Source: Iris pallida
Lineage: Eukaryota; Streptophyta; Magnoliopsida; Asparagales; Iridaceae
Length of the DNA stretch: 64,000 nucleotides
Assembly: GCA_029216955.1 (NCBI GenBank)
Contig: JANAVB010015600.1
Span: 40,313,156 to 40,377,155 of the forward strand
Direction of reading: 5' to 3'
Part shown: positions 21,981 through 32,459 of the stretch, piece by piece
Numbering within the stretch: the stretch's first letter is position 1
Layout: each line of letters opens with the position of its first letter
Program-made: the position numbers and the translations under genes
The notes under the pieces: generated by a model
What the model was told of the DNA's origin: nothing
Databases searched by the model: none
What the model saw: the letters and a program-made list of their open reading frames with translations, nothing else

Positions 21981-22019
21981 GAGAGTGTTTTGGGGGGGAA
22001 TGAAAATTTCCCCCCCGTC

Positions 22020-22346
22020 GGTTCAATTTAAGTTAGGGTACAGAAATTAGCGACGGAAGTAGCGACGGATTATTCTGTCGCTAAGTCGTCAGTAAATCTC
22101 GTGCCAATATTTTAGGCTTTTGGCGCCAAAATATGCGACGTTCTAGCGACGGATATAAAACCGTCGCTACTTGGCCGACGACCTATCGACGGCGTAGCGA
22201 CGGATATGGACATAAAAAAATAAAAAAAATTGTCCACTGCTTTCCGTCGGTATTCCGTCACAAATCCGTCGGTGATCCGACGGTAATAGCGACGAAAAAT
22301 TTCCGTCGCTAAATGGCCGTCGCTAAAATACTGTAATTTGGTAGTG
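22020..22346. repeat. 5' subterminal repeats and terminal inverted repeat of the CACTA element
   Basis: Shorter array of GCGACGGA/TCCGTCGC motifs, ending in the plus-strand terminus CTGTAATTTGGTAGTG at 22346 (CACTACCAAATTACAG on the minus strand). GGG follows as the possible 3-bp target duplication, but its partner on the left side is lost. Confidence 0.92.
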
Positions 22347-24594
22347 GGGGGCGTTGGTTAGTCCAAAGGGCATTACTAAAAACTCATAATGCCCATATCT
22401 AGATCTGAATGCTGTCTTTGGTATGTCTTGCTCCCGGACTCTTACTTGATAGTATCCCGACCGAAGATCGATCTTGGAAAAGACACTGGCCTTGCTCAAC
22501 TGGTCAAACAGGTCATCAATCCTTGGTAGCGGGTACTTATTCTTCACTGTTACTGCATTCAGCTTGCGGTAGTCGATGCACATCCTCGTCGACCCATCCT
22601 TCTTGGGAACTAGAATTACTGGCGCGGCCCAGGGCGATTTACTGTCTCGGATGAATCCCTTAGACTTCAACTCTTCTTCATGTTGATACAACTTATCCTG
22701 TTCTGACGGCGACATTCTGTAAACTCTGTCTGCAATAGGCCTCGTTTCAGGGTTCAACTCAATGCTAGATTCTACCTCTCTGACTGGGGGTATCCCTGGG
22801 AGCTCATCAGGGAAGACGTCGAGAAAATCTTCGACCACTCTCAGAATCTGTCCTGGCTCTGACACTGCTGCTGAGATGACGCCTCCGGCCTGATTCTTCA
22901 AGGTTCGAGTAAAGATGAACTGCTCCATCCCAGGAATGCTGAATATGACCCTACCTCCTCTACAATCAATTGTCGTATGACTGTCTCTCAACCAGTCCAT
23001 GCCAAGAACAACATCAAAATTCTCCATAGGGAATTCAATCAATGATGCGGGCAATAAATGCCCACACACCTCTACCGGGCATGAAAAACGCACCCTGCTA
23101 ACTTCTACGAGCCCATTGCCGGTGAGTATATCCATCCTCTCCGGCAATGCTTCAAACTCTAATCCAATCCGTGTAGCATATTGTGCAGAGATGAATGAAT
23201 GAGTAGCGCCTGAATCAAATAATACTACAGCGAGAAATGAGGTGACGAGAATTTTACCTGCCACCACGTCACTAGACGCTAGAGCCTCTCCCAAGGTCAA
23301 TCTGAGAGCCTGGCCCCGCGGAGCCCCTTGTTGCGGCCTTCCTCGACCATGCTATTGCTGCCTCTGAGGGCCTTCGGCTTCCTGTGCCTGGTGAAACATC
23401 TGAGCCTGCGTTGGTAGACGCTGGGCTAGGGGCCTTACTGCTAATACTGGCCCTCCACTCAGGGTTGCCACCGGAGCTGGCAATGCTGGAAACTGCTGAG
23501 CTGGCCCTCCTGGCCTCTGTATCACAGGACAAGTGGAGATACGATGGTCTGAACTACCACACCTCAAGCATAAGCCATTTGCTGACCGACACACCTCCCT
23601 CGTGTGCCCTGCCTTCCTACAGAATGTACAGCCCTGGGGTGCTCCCTGACGCTGTTGCTGGTTTCTCGGCTGCTGATGTCAAACTGGCGCTATATTAGTT
23701 GATACGGCCGTCCTCCGCGGCGCTCCTGCATCATGAATACGTACACCGGGTGCTGGTGCCGATGTTCGCTGCATTGCTCCTCCTCCAACCTGGGAATGAG
23801 ATCTCTTCTGACCTCCTGTCCTCGATGCCAACCTCTGCTGGGTAAGCTCGTACCTCCGAGCGGCCGTCAAAATAGCGTCAAACGTCTGGTAGTCGTGTCC
23901 CTCCACAAGCTGCAGTAGTTCCAAATGAAGTCCCTGCTGGAACCTCATAGATTTCTCTGGCTCCGTTGCCACCATTGCTGGTACGAAACGGCACAATCTG
24001 CAGAACTCTGCTGCATACCCATCTACGGTCTTGCCTGCTTGCTTGAGACTAATAAACTTCTGCTGGAGCTCATATCGAGCTACTACGCCAAAATACTTGG
24101 CCTTGAATCTTTCACTGAAGGTGGTCCAACGAACAGGGCATCTTACACCAACTTCTTCTGATGCCCACCAGTCGCGGGCAAGATCCTGACGTACCAATTT
24201 GACCTGATCAACCTTCTCATCATCTGGAACCTTGGCTGCCACAAGAATGGCTTCGATGTCTTGAATCCAGGCATCCGCAGTGATAGCATCCTCCGTGTCG
24301 TCAAAATACCTCGGGTTCAAGCGACGAAACCTTTCCTGCTGCTGAGTCTGTTGCTGTTGGTTAGTGACAAGAAACCCCCGGATGAACTCCAGGAGTGCTA
24401 CGACATCTGGTACTGCCGTTGCTGCTGGTGCTGCAGGAGTTCCAATAACCTGCGGCTGCACTGCCTCTGGTTCCATTTCTGCTCGTGTCCGCCCTGGGGA
24501 AGGTTCTCTCCCCTGTTGGTGCCCCATCGAGCCATGCTCTCGCTGCTCTTCCTCATGGGCCTCACCCGCTACTAAGAATGAAGCACCCCTATAG
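22347..24594 (-). pseudogene. Tekay-1 gag, protease and N-terminal reverse transcriptase
   Basis: One continuous minus-strand frame, starting by the first visible Met at 24527. Gag contains a Retrotrans_gag domain (AWIQDIEAIL...DWWASEE...FKAKYF...QAGKTVDGYAAEF). Two CCHC knuckles follow: CTFCRKAGHTREVC (about 23640-23599) and CLRCGSSDHRISTC (about 23570-23529). The protease has [13 protein letters not shown] near 23220. RT begins with [24 protein letters not shown] and [12 protein letters not shown], where the CACTA element interrupts. Nonsense codons lie at 23679-23681 (between the gag core and the first knuckle) and 23352-23354 (after QRQQ). The frame is otherwise intact. Gag and Pol are in one frame, as usual for chromoviruses. 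Confidence 0.93.
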
Positions 24595-24756
24595 AGAAAG
24601 ATATAAGATTATCAAGTCCGAACGAGGAAGATTTCGAGGATGCAAGTCAGGTTAGAGATCAAGGCAAGGACAGAAAATTCGAAACAGAATTTCAAGGAGA
24701 ACAAATTTTGATTGAGACTCCTAATAATTCATAATATCCCACAAGTCTAAAAATCA

Positions 24757-24774
24757 GACCTGCATGGGCCACCA
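24757..24774 (-). promoter_or_regulatory. Primer-binding-site-like motif of Tekay-1
   Basis: On the minus strand TGGTGGCCCATGCAGGTC lies about 9 nt after the end of LTR c, at the expected place for minus-strand priming. It is identical to the motif in the Tekay-2 and Tekay-3 leaders. Confidence 0.55.
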
Positions 24775-24783
24775 CTAAAATCT

Positions 24784-27503
24784 TGTCACGCTCCAGTACC
24801 GAAATACGGAGACGGACTAGGCCAGCTACTCCATATGAGGTACGTAACATCATACGGCAATCGTGGCTGTCGAGAGACTAGGGGGTACATGCTACAATCA
24901 AGTCTCCTATGGTCCCACAGAGTTCTATGTCTCAATCAATTAAATCATATCAGCAAATAAATGAACATTAAAGATAAAGCAGTAAGGCGTCCCCGACGCT
25001 TCATCAAAATGGTCATGAGAGACTAGCTTTATAATTTAGCTATCTCGGAGAGTTAGGAGTACAAAATTATACACAGCTACAGTCTGTTTAATTATAATGA
25101 TGTACTGACACAAAATATCAAGTAATCCGGCTAACAGGTGACGGTGGCTAAATGCCGCACAAAGTATAAGCAGGAGTGGTGGAGAAGAAACCCACTCGAG
25201 TCCCCGAACCGTCATGCTCCTAGTATGCACCATGGATGTCAGGGAGGAAGATCGTGTCCTCTGGCTCTGCTACGAGATCTGGCCAAACAAAACCAGCGGG
25301 GTCAGCCCCGAAAAGCAAGTACCGCCAAAGGGGCACAAGAGTTAAGATTAAAAACTCAGTTAATAGAATAATTGATAATAGTAATACTTATGCTACTATT
25401 ATAGGGTAGCGCAACATCCTCGAACCCATGTGGCACCCTTACAACCAAACAAGGACAAAAGGTGCCGCATGGAGTCGGGACGTGTCGTACTCTATAACTT
25501 TCACATAAGTTAAAAGGTATAAACAATAAAATCTCCTGATCGTGACTTCGGTCGATAGCCTATCGCAGCACAATAACCAACCCAATAATCAAACAAGAAC
25601 ATGGGTTGGATCATGTACCATGATAGTCCATGTTCCTCAGTCATTCACAGAAGTAGCAATTCACAATCAGAATAAGTCTTCCGTTCATAACTTCGGTCCA
25701 CAGCCTATCATAGTACGATAACCAACCCAACAATCAAACGAGAACATGGGTTGGATCACGTACCATGATAGTCTGCTTCCCTCAGTTATTCACGGAAGGT
25801 AATAGGATACAAGCGAGTCGTTTTCACGGCCAATCAAGTCTACGAGTTTCTAGTGGGACGAGGTTATCCTCGCGTCATGTTATTAGAAAATCCTCAGATC
25901 GTATCTTTCCAGCAAGGCTAGCCAACCCAAGGGTTCGCGTAGACAGGTATGATTGAGCACAGGTCCCTCGTAAGGCCACCTTGCTAAACCATATAATATA
26001 TAGCAGGAATTAATCGGATACAGTCATCCACTCGTTGCAGATGACACAGTATCCGTGGAGACCAGCCGGCGCGTCAAGACAGTATCTCAAGGCGGCTGGT
26101 GTAACACGATCTCGGAATTTTGCCCTCCCCATGCATCTAGTATGTTTAGTTGCCTAGTTTAACCCTAGGTGAAATCTTGGACTCATATGCTGTGGCCTGT
26201 ATGATTATCCTCCTAAAGTCGTACTTTAGTACGAGTACCCCAAAGAGGATCCATGTCAATCAGTATGTCAACATGTTCTACCCTCCTTAGTGTAATGCAT
26301 CATTACAAATATGCCACGTGGAGTTACGAGTCATTTGTCGAGCATAAACGAGAACTGGGACATTCAGGTACATGTATCAGGTAGGAACTCTTTGTTCACC
26401 GGGGTCACATTAGTGCTCATATCATGCTCGGGACAAAAGGCGTAAGGGTATAAAATAGTCATATAATATCTTATAAAATATCAAAAGCGTACGCACAAAA
26501 GCACGCACGCTCAAGGGGTGAAAAGTCACGCAGGCTCACTCAAGACAGCGTGCGTGAAAAGTCACGCAGGCTCAAGGAGAGAGCTGCGTGAAAAGTCACG
26601 CAGACTCAAGGAGAGAGCTGCGTGAAAAGTCACGCAGACTCAAGGAGAGAGCTGTGTGAAAAGTCACGCAGGCTCAAGGAGAGAGCTGCGTGAAAAGTCA
26701 CGCAGACTCAAGGAGAGAGCTGCGTGAAAAGTCACGCAGACTCAAGGAGAGAGCTGCGTGAAAAGTCACGCAGACTCACGGGGAGAGACACGCTTCCAAC
26801 AGGAAGCGTGCTCAAACAGAAGCACACTGCTCACTGTCTTCTCCAAACAGCAAGAACACCATGGTTGAACCCAAACTTTAAAGCATCATAACTTGGCCAT
26901 CCGAACTCCAAATCCAGATTTCCAAAGTTCCAACTTGGGTGAAACTGAATGCTCTTCCACATGGAAGCATCAAAAACCCATAAAATCCAACTAAAGTAGA
27001 TCAAGCCATGCAAAATCCGAAAATCATTAGATCTACAAAAATCAAAGCTTCAAAATGGAAATTTCCAAGTTCTAAACTAGTATAGATTGAGGAGAAGAAC
27101 ATGTTTTGGCAAATAGTTTTGTAAGAAATCATTGACAAAATTATGGATCCATCTCTTGAGCAAGTTGGTACTTGCCTTGGTTGGTGGAGGAGATATTTGG
27201 TTGGTGGAGGAAGTAAATGAGAGGAGAGAGAATGAGATGAGTATATATAATGATCTTGGACCCATGGGTTCATGATGAACCAAAGGGTTCATGATGAACC
27301 ATTGGTGAACCAAGAATGGGTTACCCAAATGAGCCAAAACTGTAGGCCCTAATGCAGAAAATAAATTAGGAAATAATATTTTGTCAAATATTTTTGGAAA
27401 ATGCATGAAGAAATACAGCATAATAAATATAGTATAAATACAAGGTAAATATAATTTATCGGTTTACGTATTAAAATACGTATTCCAGGATTGGGGAGTG
27501 ACA
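24784..27503 (-). mobile_element. Tekay-1 LTR copy c (5' LTR of the long minus-strand element)
   Basis: Minus-strand TGTCACTCCCCAATCC at 27503, ending GGAGCGTGACA at 24784, 2,720 bp. It is shorter than copies a and b mainly because its minisatellite (about 26515-26785) has about seven to eight 34-bp units. CCAAGGCAAGT is at 27170-27180 on the minus strand. LINE ORF1 sequence begins at 27504. The expected 5-bp target duplication is not seen: GATCA precedes LTR a and ACGAA follows LTR c. Confidence 0.92.
26515..26785. repeat. 34-bp minisatellite in LTR c
   Basis: About seven to eight units of the same 34-bp type as in LTR b (GAGCTGCGTGAAAAGTCACG, then CAGACTCAAGGAGA). The copy number is lower than in LTR b. 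Confidence 0.9.
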
Positions 27504-28325
27504 ACGAACGCCATAGTGTCATCCCCGATCTTGTCTCTAGTGCTACCTCTGGAACATCTGTTGCCATTGCCTCACCAGCATCTTCCATCTGAGAGGCTGG
27601 GTCTGCAACTGTCATGTTACTGCCTCTAGTGGCCAATCGACTAGGGAGGTCGAATTCCACGATAGTAGGGCAAGGGGAATCACAACTTCTATCTCCAGGC
27701 CCGTGCACCCATTGATGCCAACTTGATATTGGTCCACTCTCGTTGCTCCCATGTTTGGGATGGTGTCCACAGTCCCTTGTTGCTCCTCATTGTAGGATGG
27801 TGGCACGCACTCGTACTCGATATTTTAATGGAACACCTCCCCTATAGGGATATCATACGCCACCTGACGCGATAGTAGTTTCCCAACCTTTATATCAACG
27901 AATATCCTAGCATACAGTAATATAGAGCGCGCTTGAGAAGCCTCATAAGCTTTAATGGGGATCCCAATCGAGCTAGTTATTTTAGTTAATATAGAGGCAG
28001 TCCAGTATTGAATAGGTAGATGAGGAAAGCGTATCAAAATTGGGACGCTATTGAGCGCCTTACGTTCATATCGAACATCTGGCGTCCATTCTTTCAGTAT
28101 GATGAGTCTCCCATCAAATGTCCACGGCCCATCGTGTATAATACGCTCGACGTCCGCTTTTAGACTGAAATTGATGTAATAAAATCCGTCCTCACGAGCA
28201 TAAAATTCTATGCTCCCCTTCGACCTCCACACACGACTCGCATATGCTCTGATGGCCTCCACACCCGACTTCATGTTCGACACCGACTTAATTTCGGATG
28301 GCCATGAGCTTTCCCCTTGGCACAT
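27504..28325 (-). pseudogene. LINE ORF1 (DUF4283-type nucleic-acid-binding protein), interrupted
   Basis: The frame at 27825-28325 contains the plant LINE ORF1 domain: GSIEFYAREDGFYYINFS, then RIIHDGPWTFDGRLIILKEW and a block equivalent to IPILIRFPHLPIQYW. The downstream C-terminal part (27504-27824) is frameshifted and Thr/Glu/Pro-rich, and stops at the LTR junction at 27503. ORF2 of the same orientation resumes at 2945, so the two pieces are the halves of one LINE. ORF1 N-terminal sequence may extend beyond 28325 in another frame (NEEIYNQQP). Confidence 0.85.
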
Positions 28326-29256
28326 TAGTCGGCTGTTGGTTGTAGATCTCCTCGTTCAAAGAAGCTAAAGTTTTGACGAAGAACTCCTTCAGAGAACTGA
28401 GATGTGCCTAACTGTTTGGCAGAGTAGTTCATGCTTGTGCAGCATCTTGACTGTGTTCTACCCCTAGATGAGTGCCAATATGTTGAATACGAGATTTAGG
28501 TTGATTGCCAACGCAAATTCCGTTCAACCAACGTCCTATTCACATGTCGGATGAGTTGTACCGCCAGTCAACGGCTGATTCACATGGCCGAAGACAAGGT
28601 TAAGTGGTGCGCCTACACTGCCTGCACCTACTTTAAAAGGCTCATCCCTATGGTAGAAGACAAGGTTAAGTGGTGCATCTACTACCAATATATGACCAAA
28701 GTGACGTGCCTACGCTGCCAGCAGCTCATACTCATAGCAGAAGTGCTGCGCCCTTTTTCAAAAACCTAGAGTAGGCTTTTCTATAATAGACTTTTCTATG
28801 TAATAGATTTCCAAAGAAATAAAAATCTTCTTTATGTAATAGATTTCCAATGAATGAAAATCTTTCTTTTTCTGCATTTCTCTTTTCTATTGTTTTTGGG
28901 ATGCGCCAACTTGATCATGACGTCTGGCATACGCTGTTTGCAATGCGTAGGGATGCGCCTATTTTGTACTTTATTTTCTTTTGGGGCGCATGAATTCCAT
29001 GCTTCTACAACGGCCAATTGACAACCATTAGCCACGTATAAATTAAGAGAAACAGTAGGATGGTAAGGTATAATAGTAGAAGAGACTAAGGTAAGAAGTC
29101 ATATGAGGATAAACATCGGAGTATAATATCCAAGTAGACGTACCCGTAGAGACAAAAAAAATAGATGCAGTGGAGCCAACAACGATAAGCTGGTGCTGGA
29201 GTTGGAGCTCTAACTGAGTAAGTCGGTGCTGAATATCTGTCGATATCTATATACAA
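28326..29256. other. Unassigned sequence with short tandem repeats
   Basis: The first part may be LINE 5' sequence. At 28575-28680 a roughly 70-bp unit is duplicated, containing GAAGACAAGGTTAAGTGGTGC twice. At 28790-28860 TATGTAATAGATTTCCAA is duplicated. GGATGCGCC occurs twice near 28900-28960. I find no coding domain and no clear LTR or TIR. Confidence 0.5.
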
Positions 29257-30180
29257 TCAACAATATGAGCCTAAGGTACTAGAGAACAAGTTGAGAAGGA
29301 ACCCTTTATCTTTATCTGAAAAAAAAAAATTGAGTTTTAAATGTGGATGAAGCAGAAAACATTTATCCACTAAGTGATTAGGCTTATGGCAATGAGAACA
29401 AATCAGACTAGACCACTGATGAGCATAGTAGGTAGTAGTAGAATGACCATGCTTCCCGCAATAGGTACATAGAGCAGGAGAATAAGTTTTGGATGCCCAA
29501 GCCTTCTTGGAAGTGGAAGATGTAGGACGTGTAGTAGTAGCAAGAACAGTCTTAAAACTAGAAGCCGTTGTAGAGATATAGAAAGGGTCGCAGACAAGTC
29601 TCCTAAGATGTAACCTCAAAGATAGAAGCATCTATGATGGTATTATTCTAATGATTCGATCACTTGCGGACTAAAAATAAAGACAAAAAGTTAAGAGAAA
29701 TTGAAAGAGCTGTTGAAACTCCCGACATGTGTGCACTCGTACATAATCTGGACCAGGACCCTCCAATTTTAGTAGCTCATGCTAGTAACCCTACATCAGT
29801 GTAGCAAACTCCTAAATAGTGTGATCCTCCTGTCTAGTGGTCGAGGCCTGGGTGATCAATGGATACTCCCTGAACACCACTCGACTTACAAAACTTAGTC
29901 AGATGGTCCCTAATAAAGCAGCAGAGGGAATATCCTTAAGATCTGGACGAAGTAATCGATCAACAGAAAAGATGATAAAGGTAATGATTCGCTCGTCATG
30001 GTCATCCCAAGGGCCATAAGCGACACAAATAGTATTTCGAGTCTCAACTTTATCATCAACAATGGGTTCAAAAGGTCTCGGGATAGAACCATCATGATGA
30101 CCAAGAAGATGACGACCATGTAGAGTGTCCAAATTGAGGTAGCCCACTCAGCCCAATCATGAGAAGAAGTCACAAAAAAT
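29257..30180 (-). pseudogene. Degenerate Ty1/copia gag relic
   Basis: Minus strand. N-terminal fragment (30173-29899, two frames) with AEWATSI, HGRHLLGHHDGSIPRPFEP and WDDHDERIITFIIFSVDR, typical of copia Gag (UBN2/DUF4219-like). The C-terminal fragment (29631-29257) has a degraded CCHC knuckle (CTYCGKHGHSTTTYY, last Cys replaced) and a good one (CSHCHKPNHLVDKC). Frameshifts separate the pieces, and protease, integrase and RT are not seen nearby. Confidence 0.75.
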
Positions 30181-31110
30181 TCAGTGGAAGTCGGAAGAAA
30201 ATTGTAGAACTAGCCAGATAAAGACTTTTTTTTTTGGAATAGTGGTGATTAGTATCTAACCAACAAAAGTATGCTCGTCTATTTTTTTCCTATATCAACT
30301 CACTTTGGCGTACTTCACCTCCAAAACTGTATCGACTCACTTTGGTTGTACCCAAATAAAATGTAAAGAAACAACCACCACTTGTAATCTATTTCAGGGA
30401 TCAAGAAGATGATGCACTTATCCAAAATCTTAAATATACTGAACTCGCATCTACTCGCATGCATGGGTTCCCGACCATATATTTTTTCGTTGTGGTTGTC
30501 GAGCACAGCATCCATGCGGAGAACTCCTTAGAAGGCCCACTGGTGGGATCGACAGAAAAAGATCAGAGACGAATGGCGTATTCGGTTGTGAGAGAGAAGA
30601 GAATGACTACTGGTGTTGGCTCGAGCGCTCCTGGATTGCAATGTCGAAAGGATGCTTGCTAAGCCTTCTGGAGATGATCAACAATATTAATTATTTGAAA
30701 GAGACTCTGAAAAAACAATAAGACCTGATAGTATGAAACAAATTAACAATATTTATTTTATTAATGGATAATGAAAAAATTCATACATCTAAGAATATAT
30801 ATAGACGGAGAACGGGTCCATAATCGTATAGAAGAAATATGTATCTGAATACAAGGAAAGGTAGACTTGAATCTAATCTTAATCCTAAAGCTAATCATAT
30901 CTTAACAGGAATAGAGAAGACAGTTGAAGAGAAGGCAGTCAGAGAAGTAGATATGTATGCTCTTCTTAATTTGAAAGCTTGTAACTTACATGCTAGTTCT
31001 ACCTTTAACCGTGTTGGGGTTTTGAAATTGATCTCTAGAATTATAGTCCCACATCGTCTATAGAACCCTAAGTACGGAAATAACGATCAACAATTATAAT
31101 AACTTATGTG
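30181..31110. other. Unassigned AT-rich sequence, possible copia LTR relic
   Basis: Lies upstream (in minus orientation) of the copia gag relic, where its 5' LTR would be expected. I could not define termini, a primer-binding site or TATA. Contains ATTATAGTCCCACATCGTCTATAG near 31040, a motif type often seen in plant repeats. No supported gene. Confidence 0.4.
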
Positions 31111-31117
31111 TTGTCTA

Positions 31118-31260
31118 TGGGGGTGTAGTCCGTTGGGTACACGGGGGGTCCTGTGGGGATGGACATGGTTCAAATCCTCCCTAGGGGTTGCTCGCAGGTC
31201 CGGATAAAAAGACACCTAAAAAAAGGTATATGTGTCATAAATAAAAGTACTAGTCTTGCA
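31118..31260 (+). repeat. tRNA-derived SINE-like insertion
   Basis: The head resembles a tRNA gene: an A-box-like TGTAGTCCGTTGG (about 31124-31136) and a B-box GGTTCAAATCC (31167-31177) at the usual spacing. A short body follows, then an A-rich segment (CCTAAAAAAAGG near 31215). The cloverleaf is poor and an A-rich tail follows, so a SINE relic fits better than a functional tRNA. Boundaries are approximate. Confidence 0.5.
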
Positions 31261-31783
31261 CATACTTCTGAAAGATAAAATGGGGCAAAGTTTTTGGCAC
31301 TGTCCCAAAACTTTAGAGCAATAATAAGGGTTAAGCATTAATCTAAAGTATTATTGTAGGCATCTAAGGCCATTTTAGGGTTGGATATTTGATTCATGAA
31401 ATGGTATTTTTTTTTTTGTAAATTTTGATTAAATTGGTGCTAAAGGGATGAAACCTTGAAAACTCCAATACAATGTTAGCCTATGTCACTGCACTACAAT
31501 TCTACAGTGATAGTGAATATTAAGAGTTATATATTTATATTATTTAACAAAGACTATTTTTAGCACTCAAAAGTTTCAAAAAATTAGAGAAATATTAGGT
31601 AATTTGATATATAAGTTCTATGTTTTGGTCTCTTTGTCATGGAATCATGTTTCCTTCCCTTGAATATATTTCTCTCTATCAAAAACAAACTTTACCAAAC
31701 TCAACTGACTCTTGTGGTTAGCGAGGAGAGAAATAACCTCGTTGGCAAGGCGGATGGTCTCGGAATGGAACTGTGGGAGAAGT
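31261..31783. other. Unassigned AT-rich sequence
   Basis: No open frame of interest and no recognisable repeat ends. It abuts the truncated 5' LTR of the non-autonomous copia element. Confidence 0.4.
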
Positions 31784-32433
31784 GTGAATCGTATTAAATA
31801 TTTGATTTGATTAGATTTGGATGTCCATAATTGGTGTTGTGCTATTTTAGATATAATAGGATTCTTATTTTAGAAAATTCTATTATGACCTAAAATAGGA
31901 TAATTGATGGGCTATTTTAGGTGTAATAGATTCTTATTTGAGGGCTTCCTAATTAAAAAAATTATAATATGACCTAAAATAGGATTTTCTCATCATATAT
32001 ATATGGGATGAGGGTGAAGGCACAAAGAATAAGCACAAAAGTAGAGATTCAGGGTGCTTGTCCACAAGAAAATCTAAGAGAAAGTCCGTACTTTGCTCTT
32101 AGGACTTCGTCATCCAAGACAGAAGGAAGAAGAAGATCCAATCAAGGAGTCATCAACTTCGGTTAGGAAGATTATTACGGGCTGGTGAGTGATCTCAATT
32201 GTAATCTTCTGTTTTTCTTCTTGAAAGTGGTGAGGGAGTTGAACCTATTAGGGCAAAGGGTTCAACATGAGTTTTGTCAATCTTGTAATTTTATCTGAGT
32301 TATTAAAGGTTGGAATTTGTCCAGATGACGTATGTCACCACCAAATACTTGTCTTCATCTTCTGCTTGGTGTCCGTTAGAAGGGATTGGTTTTGGTTAGG
32401 TAGGTTGGCAAACACTTTCGCACGCGTCCAACA
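31784..32433 (+). repeat. 5' LTR of the short copia element (5'-truncated)
   Basis: Colinear with 34503-35148, from TATTAAATATTTGATTTGATT to GCGTCCAACA. Contains a TATA-like CATATATATATGGG and the leader TCTTCGTTTTTCTTCTTG-like sequence. The terminal TGTTGG is lost on the left. Confidence 0.8.
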
Positions 32434-32435
32434 AT

Positions 32436-32448
32436 TGGTATCAGAGCT
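32436..32448 (+). promoter_or_regulatory. tRNA-Met primer-binding site
   Basis: TGGTATCAGAGCT starts 2 nt after the 5' LTR end (CCAACA-AT). It is the canonical complement of the plant initiator tRNA-Met 3' end used by Ty1/copia elements. Confidence 0.9.
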
Positions 32449-32459
32449 TTGGAGGTTCT

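Larger units (their letters stand above)
12358..22346 (-). mobile_element. CACTA (En/Spm) DNA transposon inserted in Tekay-1 reverse transcriptase
   Basis: Both genes point leftward, so the 5' end is at 22346. There the minus strand starts CACTACCAAATTACAGTATT, a canonical CACTA terminal inverted repeat. The element splits Tekay-1 RT between FGLTNAP (right) and VFMDLMN (left). At the left junction (12357/12358) RT sequence meets CGACGG-rich subterminal DNA directly. No CACTA terminus or 3-bp target duplication is visible, so the 3' end appears trimmed by a small deletion. Order from the 5' end: subterminal repeats, low-complexity cassette, hairpin, TNP2-like gene, TNPA-like gene, 3' subterminal repeats. 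Length is about 10.0 kb. Confidence 0.93.

Noticed and set aside
21052..22026. Long open frames (up to 324 codons) on both strands over 21.05-22.03 kb
   Set aside because: They consist of Tyr/Ile, Thr/His, Cys/Val, Pro and Gly runs produced by microsatellites. Overlapping frames on both strands are equally open.
31122..31190. Functional tRNA gene
   Set aside because: A and B boxes are recognisable, but the acceptor stem and anticodon arm do not pair convincingly and an A-rich tail follows.
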